Made by a program: the position numbers and the translations under genes. From Synaphobranchus kaupii (lineage: Eukaryota > Chordata > Actinopteri > Anguilliformes > Synaphobranchidae), in assembly GCA_029718625.1 (NCBI GenBank), contig CM056397.1:310001-374000 (forward strand): a DNA stretch of 64,000 nucleotides, in the 5' to 3' direction. This document shows positions 11,816 to 23,637 of the stretch, piece after piece; positions within the stretch are counted from its first letter, which is position 1; each line of letters starts with the position of its first letter. A model generated the notes under the pieces. That model was given only the letters and a program-made list of their open reading frames with translations, was not told the origin of the DNA and did not search any database.

Positions 11816-13310
11816 CCATTCCCTATGTATTTAGCCACACTTTCTCAGTATCTACCCCCACACCCTCTGTATTTACCCACACTTTCTCAGTATCTACCCC
11901 CACTCCCTCTGTATTTACCTCCACTTCCTAATTATCTACCCCCACTCCCTCTGTATTCACACCCACTTTCTCAGTATCTACCCCCACTCCCTCTGTATTT
12001 ACCCACAATTTATCAGTATCTACCCCCACTCCCTCTTTATTTACCCCTACTTCCACCATATCTACCCCCTCTCCCTCTGTATTTACCCCCACTTTCTCAG
12101 TATCTACCCCCACTCCCTCTGTATTTAACCACACTTTCTCAGTATCTACCCCCACTCCCTCTGTATTTACCCGTACTTCCTCAGTATCTACCCCCACTTT
12201 GTCAGTATCTTCCCCCACTCCCTCTGTATTTACCCACACTTTCTCAGTATCTACCCCCACACCCTCTGTATTTACCCACACTTTCTCAATATCTACCCCC
12301 ACTCCCTCTGTATTTACCTCCACTTCCTAATTATCTACCCCCACTCCCTCTGTATTTACACCCACTTTCTCAGTATCTACCCCAATTCCCTCTGTATTTA
12401 CCCACACTTTCTCAGTATCTACCCCAATTCCCTCTGTATTTACCCACACTTTCTCAGTATCTACCCCCACTCCCTCTGTATTTACCCCTACTTCCTCAGT
12501 ATCTACCCCCACTTTGTCAGTATCTTCCCCCACTCCCTCTGTATTTACCCACACTTTCTCAGTATCTACCCCCACACCCTCTGTATTTACCCACACTTTC
12601 TCAATATCTACCCCCACTCCCTCTGTATTTACCTCCACTTCCTAATTATCTACCCCCACTCCCTCTGTATTTACCCCCACTTTCTCAGTATCTACCCCCA
12701 CTCCCTCTGTATTTACCCCTACTTCCTCAGTATCTACCCCCACTTTCTCAGTATCTACCCCCACTCCCTCTCTATTTACCCCCACTTTCTCAGTATCTAC
12801 CCCCACTCCCTCTGTATTTACCTCCACTTCCTAATTATCTAGCCCCACTCCCTTTGTATTTACACCCACTTTCTCCGTATCTACCCCAATTCCCTCTGTA
12901 TTTACCCACACTTTCTCAGTATCTACCCCCATTCCCTGTGTATTTACCCCCACTCCCTCTGTATCTACCCCCACTCCCTCTGTATTTACCTCCACTTCCT
13001 AATTATCTACCCTACTCCCTCTGTATTTACACCCACTTTCTCAGTATCTACCCCAATTCCCTCTGTATTTATCCACACTTTCTCAATATCTACCCCCACA
13101 CCCTTTGTATTTACCCCCAGTTTCTCAGTATCTACCCCCACTCCCTCTGTATTTACCCCCACTTCCTCAGTATCTACCCCCACTCCCTCTGTATTTACAC
13201 CCACTTTCTCAGTATCTACCCCAATTCCCTCTGTATTTACCCACACTTTCTCAGTATCTACCCCCACACCCTCTGTATTTACCCCCACTTTCTCAGTATC
13301 TACCCCAATT
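11816..13310. repeat. Monomer array between the 10.4-kb block and the 1197-bp tandem
   Basis: The CTAAT monomers here delimit segments of about 396 bp (11928-12326), 315 bp (12327-12641) and 189 bp (12642-12830). The last two form the 15+9 arrangement also seen at 16463-16966 and 20657-21160. The stretch from about 12830 to 13310 parallels about 16970-17450. It contains a private CCGTACTTCC near 12171 and CCACCATATC near 12054. Confidence 0.75.
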
Positions 13311-14507
13311 CCCTCTGTATTTACCCACACTTTCTCAGTATCTACCCCCACACCCTCTGTATTTACCCCCACTTTCTCAGTGTCTACCCCCACTCCCTCT
13401 GTATTTATCCACACTTTCTCAGTATCTACCCCCACACCCTCTGTATTTACCCCCACTTTCTCAGTATCTACCCCAATTCCCTCTGTATTTACCCACACTT
13501 TCTCAGTATCTACCCCCACACCCTCTGTATTTACCCCCACTTTCTCAGTATCTACCCCCACTCCCTCTGTATTTACCCACAATTTATCAGTATCTACCCC
13601 CACTCCCTCTTTATTTACCCCTACTTCCACCGTATCTACCCCCTCTCCCTCTGTATTTACCCCCACTTTCTCAGTATCTACCCCCACTCCCTCTGTATTT
13701 AACCACACTTTCTCAGTATCTACCCCCACTCCCTCTGTATTTACCCCTACTTCCTCAGTATCTACCCCCACTTTGTCAGTATCTTCCCCCACTCCCTCTG
13801 TATTTACCCACACTTTCTCAGTATCTACCCCCACACCCTCTGTATTTACCCACACTTTCTCAATATCTACCCCCACTCCCTCTGTATTTACCTCCACTTC
13901 CTAATTATCTACCCCCACTCCCTCTGTATTTACACCCACCTTCTCAGTATCTACCCCAATTCCCTCTGTATTTACCCACACTTTCTCAGTATCTACCCCA
14001 ATTCCCTCTGTATTTACCCACACTTTCTCAGTATCTACCCCCACTCCCTCTGTATTTACCCCTACTTCCTCAGTATCTACCCCCACTTTGTCAGTATCTT
14101 CCCCCACTCCCTCTGTATTTACCCACACTTTCTCAGTATCTACCCCCACACCCTCTGTATTTACCCACACTTTCTCAATATCTACCCCCACTCCCTCTGT
14201 ATTTACCTCCACTTCCTAATTATCTACCCCCACTCCCTCTGTATTTACCCCCACTTTCTCAGTATCTACCCCCACTCCCTCTGTATTTACCCCTACTTCC
14301 TCAGTATCTACCCCCACTTTCTCAGTATCTACCCCCACTCCCTCTCTATTTACCCCCACTTTCTCAGTATCTACCCCCACTCCCTCTGCATTTGCCTACA
14401 ATTCCTCAGTATCTACCCCCACTCCCTCTGTATTTACCCCCACTTTCTCAGTATCTACCCCCACTCCCTCTGTATTTACCCCTACTTTCCTATTATCTCA
14501 CACCATT
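13311..14507. repeat. 1197-bp tandem duplication, unit 1
   Basis: Exactly 57 monomers of 21 bp. It ends inside the rare TATCTCACACC monomer (14494-14514). At its end the rare monomer is followed at once by the start of unit 2, whereas the same monomer at the end of unit 2 is followed by a monomer containing CCACGTTCTAAG. The duplication junction therefore lies just after the rare monomer. Confidence 0.85.
14389..14409. repeat. Rare CATTTGCCTAC monomer landmark, first of eight
   Basis: A 21-bp type B variant beginning CATTTGCC and containing CTACAATTCC. Other copies are at 15586, 19780, 27436, 30480, 37837, 42032 and 49167. At 14389, 15586, 19780, 30480, 42032 and 49167 it precedes the TTATCTCACACC landmark by 63 bp. 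At 27436 and 37837 it is followed instead by a 1.87-kb block, which marks a recombination junction. Confidence 0.87.
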
Positions 14508-14514
14508 CCCTCTG
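14473..14514. repeat. Rare TTATCTCACACC monomer pair (truncated landmark)
   Basis: Two adjacent divergent monomers, the first ending CTTTCCTAT and the second beginning TATCTCACACC. The full landmark has a third monomer containing CCACGTTCTAAG and occurs at 15670-15732, 19864-19926, 30564-30626, 42116-42178 and 49251-49313. In the last two copies CCTAT is CCTTT. This first occurrence lacks the third monomer because the 1197-bp duplication junction falls there. Confidence 0.88.
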
Positions 14515-15704
14515 TATTTACCCACACTTTCTCAGTATCTACCCCCACACCCTCTGTATTTACCCCCACTTTCTCAGTGTCTACCCCCACTCCCTCTGTA
14601 TTTATCCACACTTTCTCAGTATCTACCCCCACACCCTCTGTATTTACCCCCACTTTCTCAGTATCTACCCCAATTCCCTCTGTATTTACCCACACTTTCT
14701 CAGTATCTACCCCCACACCCTCTGTATTTACCCCCACTTTCTCAGTATCTACCCCCACTCCCTCTGTATTTACCCACAATTTATCAGTATCTACCCCCAC
14801 TCCCTCTTTATTTACCCCTACTTCCACCGTATCTACCCCATCTCCCTCTGTATTTACCCCCACTTTCTCAGTATCTACCCCCACTCCCTCTGTATTTAAC
14901 CACACTTTCTCAGTATCTACCCCCACTCCCTCTGTATTTACCCCTACTTCCTCAGTATCTACCCCCACTTTGTCAGTATCTTCCCCCACTCCCTCTGTAT
15001 TTACCCACACTTTCTCAGTATCTACCCCCACACCCTCTGTATTTACCCACACTTTCTCAATATCTACCCCCACTCCCTCTGTATTTACCTCCACTTCCTA
15101 ATTATCTACCCCCACTCCCTCTGTATTTACACCCACCTTCTCAGTATCTACCCCAATTCCCTCTGTATTTACCCACACTTTCTCAGTATCTACCCCAATT
15201 CCCTCTGTATTTACCCACACTTTCTCAGTATCTACCCCCACTCCCTCTGTATTTACCCCTACTTCCTCAGTATCTACCCCCACTTTGTCAGTATCTTCCC
15301 CCACTCCCTCTGTATTTACCCACACTTTCTCAGTATCTACCCCCACACCCTCTGTATTTACCCACACTTTCTCAATATCTACCCCCACTCCCTCTGTATT
15401 TACCTCCACTTCCTAATTATCTACCCCCACTCCCTCTGTATTTACCCCCACTTTCTCAGTATCTACCCCCACTCCCTCTGTATTTACCCCTACTTCCTCA
15501 GTATCTACCCCCACTTTCTCAGTATCTACCCCCACTCCCTCTCTATTTACCCCCACTTTCTCAGTATCTACCCCCACTCCCTCTGCATTTGCCTACAATT
15601 CCTCAGTATCTACCCCCACTCCCTCTGTATTTACCCCCACTTTCTCAGTATCTACCCCCACTCCCTCTGTATTTACCCCTACTTTCCTATTATCTCACAC
15701 CATT
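14508..15704. repeat. 1197-bp tandem duplication, unit 2
   Basis: Head-to-tail copy of 13311-14507. I noticed one substitution (ACCCCATCTCC near 14833 against ACCCCCTCTCC near 13636) and no length change, so the duplication is recent or homogenised. Its right part overlaps the start of the 4194-bp tandem duplication. Confidence 0.85.
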
Positions 15705-18700
15705 CCCTCTGTATTTACCCCCACGTTCTAAGTATCTACCCCCACTCCCTCTGTATTTACCCCTACTTCCACCGTATCTACCCCCACTCCCTCTGTATTT
15801 ACCCCCACTTTCCCAGTATCTATGCCCACTCCCTCTGTATTTACCCCCACTTCCTCAGTATCTACCCCAACTCCCTCTGTATTTACCCACACTTTCTCAG
15901 TATCTACCCCCACTCCCTCTGTATTTACCCACACTTTCTCACTATCTACCCCCACTCCCTCTGTATTTACCCACACTTCCTCAGTATCTACCCCCACTCC
16001 CTCTGTATTTACCCACACTTTCTCAGTATCTACCCCCACTCCCTCTGTATTTACCCACACTTCCTCAGTATCTACCCCCATTCCCTATGTATTTAGCCAC
16101 ACTTCCTCAGTATCTACCCCCACTCCCTCTGTATTTACCCACAATTTATCAGTATCTACCCCCACTCCCTCTTTATTTACCCCTACTTCCACCGTATCTA
16201 CCCCCTCTCCCTCTGTATTTACCCCCACTTTCTCAGTATCTACCCCCACTCCCTCTGTATTTAACCACACTTTCTCAGTATCTACCCCCACTCCCTCTGT
16301 ATTTACCCCTACTTCCTCAGTATCTACCCCCACTTTGTCAGTATCTTCCCCCACTCCCTCTGTATTTACCCACACTTTCTCAGTATCTACCCCCACACCC
16401 TCTGTATTTACCCACACTTTCTCAATATCTACCCCCACTCCCTCTGTATTTACCTCCACTTCCTAATTATCTACCCCCACTCCCTCTGTATTTACACCCA
16501 CTTTCTCAGTATCTACCCCAATTCCCTCTGTATTTACCCACACTTTCTCACTATCTACCCCAATTCCCTCTGTATTTACCCACACTTTCTCAGTATCTAC
16601 CCCCACTCCCTCTGTATTTACCCCTACTTCCTCAGTATCTACCCCCACTTTGTCAGTATCTTCCCCCACTCCCTCTGTATTTACCCACACTTTCTCAGTA
16701 TCTACCCCCACACCCTCTGTATTTACCCACACTTTCTCAATATCTACCCCCACTCCCTCTGTATTTACCTCCACTTGCTAATTATCTACCCCCACTCCCT
16801 CTGTATTTACCCCCACTTTCTCAGTATCTACCCCCACTCCCTCTGTATTTACCCCTTCTTCCTCAGTATCTACCCCCACTTTCTCAGTATCTACCCCCAC
16901 TCCCTCTCTATTTACCCCCACTTTCTCAGTATCTACCCCCACTCCCTCTGTATTTACCTCCACTTCCTAATTATCTAGCCCCACTCCCTCTGTATTTACA
17001 CCCACTTTCTCCGTATATACCCCAATTCCCTCTGTATTTACCCACACTTTCTCAGTATCTACCCCCATTCCCTGTGTATTTACCCCCACTCCCTCTGTAT
17101 CTACCCCCACTCCCTCTGTATTTACCTCCACTTCCTAATTATCTACCCTACTCCCTCTGTATTTACACCCACTTTCTCAGTATCTACCCCAATTCCCTCT
17201 GTATTTATCCACACTTTCTCAATATCTACCCCCACACCCTTTGTATGTACCCCCAGTTTCTCAGTATCTACCCCCACTCCCTCTGTATTTACCCCCACTT
17301 CCTCAGTATCTACCCCCACTCCCTCTGTATTTACACCCACTTTCTCAGTATCTACCCCAATTCCCTCTGTATTTACCCACACTTTCTCAGTATCTACCCC
17401 CACACCCTCTGTATTTACCCCCACTTTCTCAGTATCTACCCCAATTCCCTCTGTATTTACCCACACTTTCTCAGTATCTACCCCCACACCCTCTGTATTT
17501 ACCCCCACTTTCTCAGTGTCTACCCCCACTCCCTCTGTATTTATCCACACTTTCTCATTATCTACCCCCACACCCTCTGTATTTATCCACACTTTCTCAG
17601 TATCTACCCCCACTCCCTCTGTATTTACCTCCACTTCCTAATTATCTACCCCCACTCCCTCTGTATTTACACCCACTTTCTCAGTATCTACCCCAATTCC
17701 CTCTGTATTTACCCACACTTTATCAGTATCTACCCCATTCCCTGTGTATTTACCCCCACTCCCTCTGTATCTACCCCCACTCCCTCTGTATTTACCTCCA
17801 CTTCCTAATTATCAACCCCCACTCCCTCTCTATTTACCCCCACTTTCTCAGTATCTACCTCCACTCCCTCTGTATTTACCCACATTTTATCAGTATCTAC
17901 CCCATTCCCTGTGTATTTACCCCCACTCCCTCTGTATCTACCCCCACTCCCTCTGTATTTACCTCCAATTCCTAATTATCTAGCCTCACTCCCTCTGTAT
18001 TTACACCCACTTTCTCCGTATCTACCCCAATTCCCTCTGTATTTACCCACACTTTCTCAGTATCTACCCCCACACCCTCTGTATTTACCCCCACTTTCTC
18101 AGTATCTACCCCAATTCCCTCTGTATTTACCAACACTTTCTCAGTATCTACCCCCACTCCCTCTGTATTTACCTCCACTTCCTAATTATCTACCCCCACT
18201 CCCTCTCTATTTACCCCCACTTTCTCAGTATCTACCTCCACTCCCTCTGTATTTACCCACACTTTCTCAGTATCTACCCCATTCCCTGTGTATTTACCCC
18301 CACTCCCTCTGTATTTACCCCCACTTTCTCAGTATCTACCCCCACTCCCTCTGTATCTACCCCTAATTCCTCAGTATCTACCCCCACTTTCTCAGTATCT
18401 ACCCCCACTCCCCCTGTATTTACCCACACTTTCTCAGTATCTACCCCCATTCCCTGTGTATTTACCCCCACTCCCTCTGTATTTACCTCCAATTCCTAAT
18501 TATCTAGCCTCACTCCCTCTGTATTTACACCCACTTTCTCCGTATCTACCCCAATTCCCTCTGTATTTACCCCCACTTTCTCAGTATCTACCCCAATTCC
18601 CTCTGTATTTACCAACACTTTCTCAGTATCTACACCCACACCCTTTGTATTTACCCCCAGTTTCTCAGTGTCTACCCCCGCTCCCTCTGTATTTACCCCC

Positions 18701-19443
18701 ACTTCCTCAGTATCTACCCCCACTCCCTCTGTATTTACACCCACTTTCTCAGTATCTACCCCAATTCCCTCTGTATTTACCCCCACTTTCTCAGTATCTA
18801 CCCCAATTCCCTCTGTATTTACCCACACTTTCTCAGTATCTACCCCCACACCCTCTGTATTTACCCCCACTTTCTCAGTGTCTACCCCCACTCCCTCTGT
18901 ATTTACCCACACTTTCTCAGTATCTACCCCCACACCCTCTGTATTTACCCACACTTTCTCAGTATCTACCCCCACTCCCTCTGTATTTACCTCCACTTCC
19001 TAATTATCTACCCCCACTCCCTCTGTATTTACACCCACTTTCTCAGTATCTACCCCAATTCCCTCTGTATTTACCCACACTTTATCAGTATCTACCCCAT
19101 TCCCTGTGTATTTACCCCCACTCCCTCTGTATCTACTCCCACTCCCTCTGTATTTACCTCCACTTCCTAATTATCTACCCCCACTCCCTCTCTATTTACC
19201 CCCACTTTCTCAGTATCTACCCCCACTCCCTCTGTATTTACCCACTCTTTCTCAGTATCTACCCCATTCCCTGTGTATTTACCCCCACTCCCTCTGTATT
19301 TACCCCTACTTTCTCAGTATCTACCCCCACTCCCTCTGTATTTACCCCTACTTCCTCAGTATCTACCCCCACTTTCTCAGTATCTACCCCCACTCCCCCT
19401 GTATTTACCCACACTTTCTCAGTATCTAACCCCATTCCCTGTG
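15250..19443. repeat. 4194-bp tandem duplication, unit 1
   Basis: The whole unit repeats at a constant offset of 4194 with no net length change. It includes the CATTTGCC and TTATCTCACACC landmarks, one 882-bp 18+15+9 cassette (16085-16966), and a CTTGCTAAT variant of the CTAAT monomer near 16776 shared with unit 2. Private differences noticed: ATCAACCCCC near 17813 and CACTCTTTC near 19246. Confidence 0.87.
16085..16966. repeat. 882-bp higher-order cassette (18+15+9 monomers), first of seven
   Basis: Three consecutive segments of 378, 315 and 189 bp, each ending in a CTAAT-type B monomer, total 42 monomers. Intact copies are at 16085-16966, 20279-21160, 42531-43412, 44566-45447, 49666-50547, 51701-52582 and 55496-56377. 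The 15- and 9-monomer segments have odd counts because each contains one hybrid monomer (A-type start, B-type end). This is the clearest short higher-order unit in the window. Confidence 0.85.
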
Positions 19444-22400
19444 TATTTACCCCTACTTCCTCAGTATCTACCCCCACTTTGTCAGTATCTTCCCCCACTC
19501 CCTCTGTATTTACCCACACTTTCTCAGTATCTACCCCCACACCCTCTGTATTTACCCACACTTTCTCAATATCTACCCCCACTCCCTCTGTATTTACCTC
19601 CACTTCCTAATTATCTACCCCCACTCCCTCTGTATTTACCCCCACTTTCTCAGTATCTACCCCCACTCCCTCTGTATTTACCCCTACTTCCTCAGTATCT
19701 ACCCCCACTTTCTCAGTATCTACCCCCACTCCCTCTCTATTTACCCCCACTTTCTCAGTATCTACCCCCACTCCCTCTGCATTTGCCTACAATTCCTCAG
19801 TATCTACCCCCACTCCCTCTGTATTTACCCCCACTTTCTCAGTATCTACCCCCACTCCCTCTGTATTTACCCCTACTTTCCTATTATCTCACACCATTCC
19901 CTCTGTATTTACCCCCACGTTCTAAGTATCTACCCCCACTCCCTCTGTATTTACCCCTACTTCCACCGTATCTACCCCCACTCCCTCTGTATTTACCCCC
20001 ACTTTCCCAGTATCTATGCCCACTCCCTCTGTATTTACCCCCACTTCCTCAGTATCTACCCCAACTCCCTCTGTATTTACCCACACTTTCTCAGTATCTA
20101 CCCCCACTCCCTCTGTATTTACCCACACTTTCTCACTATCTACCCCCACTCCCTCTGTATTTACCCACACTTCCTCAGTATCTACCCCCACTCCCTCTGT
20201 ATTTACCCACACTTTCTCAGTATCTACCCCCACTCCCTCTGTATTTACCCACACTTCCTCAGTATCTACCCCCATTCCCTATGTATTTAGCCACACTTCC
20301 TCATTATCTACCCCCACTCCCTCTGTATTTACCCACAATTTATCAGTATCTACCCCCTCTCCCTCTTTATTTACCCCTACTTCCACCGTATCTACCCCCT
20401 CTCCCTCTGTATTTACCCCCACTTTCTCAGTATCTACCCCCACTCCCTCTGTATTTAACCACACTTTCTCAGTATCTACCCCCACTCCCTCTGTATTTAC
20501 CCCTACTTCCTCAGTATCTACCCCCACTTTGTCAGTATCTTCCCCCACTCCCTCTGTATTTACCCACACTTTCTCAGTATCTACCCCCACACCCTCTGTA
20601 TTTACCCACACTTTCTCAATATCTACCCCCACTCCCTCTGTATTTACCTCCACTTCCTAATTATCTACCCCCACTCCCTCTGTATTTACACCCACTTTCT
20701 CAGTATCTACCCCAATTCCCTCTGTATTTACCCACACTTTCTCACTATCTACCCCAATTCCCTCTGTATTTACCCACACTTTCTCAGTATCTACCCCCAC
20801 TCCCTCTGTATTTACCCCTACTTCCTCAGTATCTACCCCCACTTTGTCAGTATCTTCCCCCACTCCCTCTGTATTTACCCACACTTTCTCAGTATCTACC
20901 CCCACACCCTCTGTATTTACCCACACTTTCTCAATATCTACCCCCACTCCCTCTGTATTTACCTCCACTTGCTAATTATCTACCCCCACTCCCTCTGTAT
21001 TTACCCCCACTTTCTCAGTATCTACCCCCACTCCCTCTGTATTTACCCCTTCTTCCTCAGTATCTACCCCCACTTTCTCAGTATCTACCCCCACTCCCTC
21101 TCTATTTACCCCCACTTTCTCAGTATCTACCCCCACTCCCTCTGTATTTACCTCCACTTCCTAATTATCTAGCCCCACTCCCTCTGTATTTACACCCACT
21201 TTCTCCGTATATACCCCAATTCCCTCTGTATTTACCCACACTTTCTCAGTATCTACCCCCATTCCCTGTGTATTTACCCCCACTCCCTCTGTATCTACCC
21301 CCACTCCCTCTGTATTTACCTCCACTTCCTAATTATCTACCCTACTCCCTCTGTATTTACACCCACTTTCTCAGTATCTACCCCAATTCCCTCTGTATTT
21401 ATCCACACTTTCTCAATATCTACCCCCACACCCTTTGTATGTACCCCCAGTTTCTCAGTATCTACCCCCACTCCCTCTGTATTTACCCCCACTTCCTCAG
21501 TATCTACCCCCACTCCCTCTGTATTTACACCCACTTTCTCAGTATCTACCCCAATTCCCTCTGTATTTACCCACACTTTCTCAGTATCTACCCCCACACC
21601 CTCTGTATTTACCCCCACTTTCTCAGTATCTACCCCAATTCCCTCTGTATTTACCCACACTTTCTCAGTATCTACCCCCACACCCTCTGTATTTACCCCC
21701 ACTTTCTCAGTGTCTACCCCCACTCCCTCTGTATTTATCCACACTTTCTCATTATCTACCCCCACACCCTCTGTATTTATCCACACTTTCTCAGTATCTA
21801 CCCCCACTCCCTCTGTATTTACCTCCACTTCCTAATTATCTACCCCCACTCCCTCTGTATTTACACCCACTTTCTCAGTATCTACCCCAATTCCCTCTGT
21901 ATTTACCCACACTTTATCAGTATCTACCCCATTCCCTGTGTATTTACCCCCACTCCCTCTGTATCTACCCCCACTCCCTCTGTATTTACCTCCACTTCCT
22001 AATTATCTACCCCCACTCCCTCTCTATTTACCCCCACTTTCTCAGTATCTACCTCCACTCCCTCTGTATTTACCCACATTTTATCAGTATCTACCCCATT
22101 CCCTGTGTATTTACCCCCACTCCCTCTGTATCTACCCCCACTCCCTCTGTATTTACCTCCAATTCCTAATTATCTAGCCTCACTCCCTCTGTATTTACAC
22201 CCACTTTCTCCGTATCTACCCCAATTCCCTCTGTATTTACCCACACTTTCTCAGTATCTACCCCCACACCCTCTGTATTTACCCCCACTTTCTCAGTATC
22301 TACCCCAATTCCCTCTGTATTTACCAACACTTTCTCAGTATCTACCCCCACTCCCTCTGTATTTACCTCCACTTCCTAATTATCTACCCCCACTCCCTCT

Positions 22401-23637
22401 CTATTTACCCCCACTTTCTCAGTATCTACCTCCACTCCCTCTGTATTTACCCACACTTTCTCAGTATCTACCCCATTCCCTGTGTATTTACCCCCACTCC
22501 CTCTGTATTTACCCCCACTTTCTCAGTATCTACCCCCACTCCCTCTGTATCTACCCCTAATTCCTCAGTATCTACCCCCACTTTCTCAGTATCTACCCCC
22601 ACTCCCCCTGTATTTACCCACACTTTCTCAGTATCTACCCCCATTCCCTGTGTATTTACCCCCACTCCCTCTGTATTTACCTCCAATTCCTAATTATCTA
22701 GCCTCACTCCCTCTGTATTTACACCCACTTTCTCCGTATCTACCCCAATTCCCTCTGTATTTACCCCCACTTTCTCAGTATCTACCCCAATTCCCTCTGT
22801 ATTTACCAACACTTTCTCAGTATCTACACCCACACCCTTTGTATTTACCCCCAGTTTCTCAGTGTCTACCCCCGCTCCCTCTGTATTTACCCCCACTTCC
22901 TCAGTATCTACCCCCACTCCCTCTGTATTTACACCCACTTTCTCAGTATCTACCCCAATTCCCTCTGTATTTACCCCCACTTTCTCAGTATCTACCCCAA
23001 TTCCCTCTGTATTTACCCACACTTTCTCAGTATCTACCCCCACACCCTCTGTATTTACCCCCACTTTCTCAGTGTCTACCCCCACTCCCTCTGTATTTAC
23101 CCACACTTTCTCAGTATCTACCCCCACACCCTCTGTATTTACCCACACTTTCTCAGTATCTACCCCCACTCCCTCTGTATTTACCTCCACTTCCTAATTA
23201 TCTACCCCCACTCCCTCTGTATTTACACCCACTTTCTCAGTATCTACCCCAATTCCCTCTGTATTTACCCACACTTTATCAGTATCTACCCCATTCCCTG
23301 TGTATTTACCCCCACTCCCTCTGTATCTACTCCCACTCCCTCTGTATTTACCTCCACTTCCTAATTATCTACCCCCACTCCCTCTCTATTTACCCCCACT
23401 TTCTCAGTATCTACCCCCACTCCCTCTGTATTTACCCACACTTTCTCAGTATCTACCCCATTCCCTGTGTATTTACCCCCACTCCCTCTGTATTTACCCC
23501 TACTTTCTCAGTATCTACCCCCACTCCCTCTGTATTTACCCCTACTTCCTCAGTATCTACCCCCACTTTCTCAGTATCTACCCCCACTCCCCCTGTATTT
23601 ACCCACACTTTCTCAGTATCTAACCCCATTCCCTGTG
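19444..23637. repeat. 4194-bp tandem duplication, unit 2
   Basis: Head-to-tail copy of 15250-19443. Four substitutions were noticed between units. Two of them are in this unit: CCTCATTATC near 20303, and CCCCCTCTCCCTC near 20356 where unit 1 has CCCCCACTCCCTC. The breakpoint at 19443/19444 joins a CCCTGTG-ending monomer to one starting TATTTACCCCTAC. Boundaries are sharp because the flanks differ. Confidence 0.87.

Noticed and set aside
15822..16466. Forward frame starting with a true ATG (TATCTATGCCC), repeated at about 20016, 30716, 42268 and 49403
   Set aside because: The ATG is a single substitution in one monomer variant copied with its block. The downstream frame is only the TPTPSVFT repeat phase and stops at the next CTAAT monomer, so it is not a gene start.
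13105..17808. Longest forward open stretch (1,567 codons), a proline/leucine/tyrosine-rich repeat
   Set aside because: It runs through several duplication units and changes from the PPLPLYLP phase to the LCIYPHFL and TPTPSVFT phases at one-base length changes. It begins at an alternative start codon. The repeat is stop-free in all forward frames, so openness is not evidence of coding. There is no promoter, signal peptide or unique domain.
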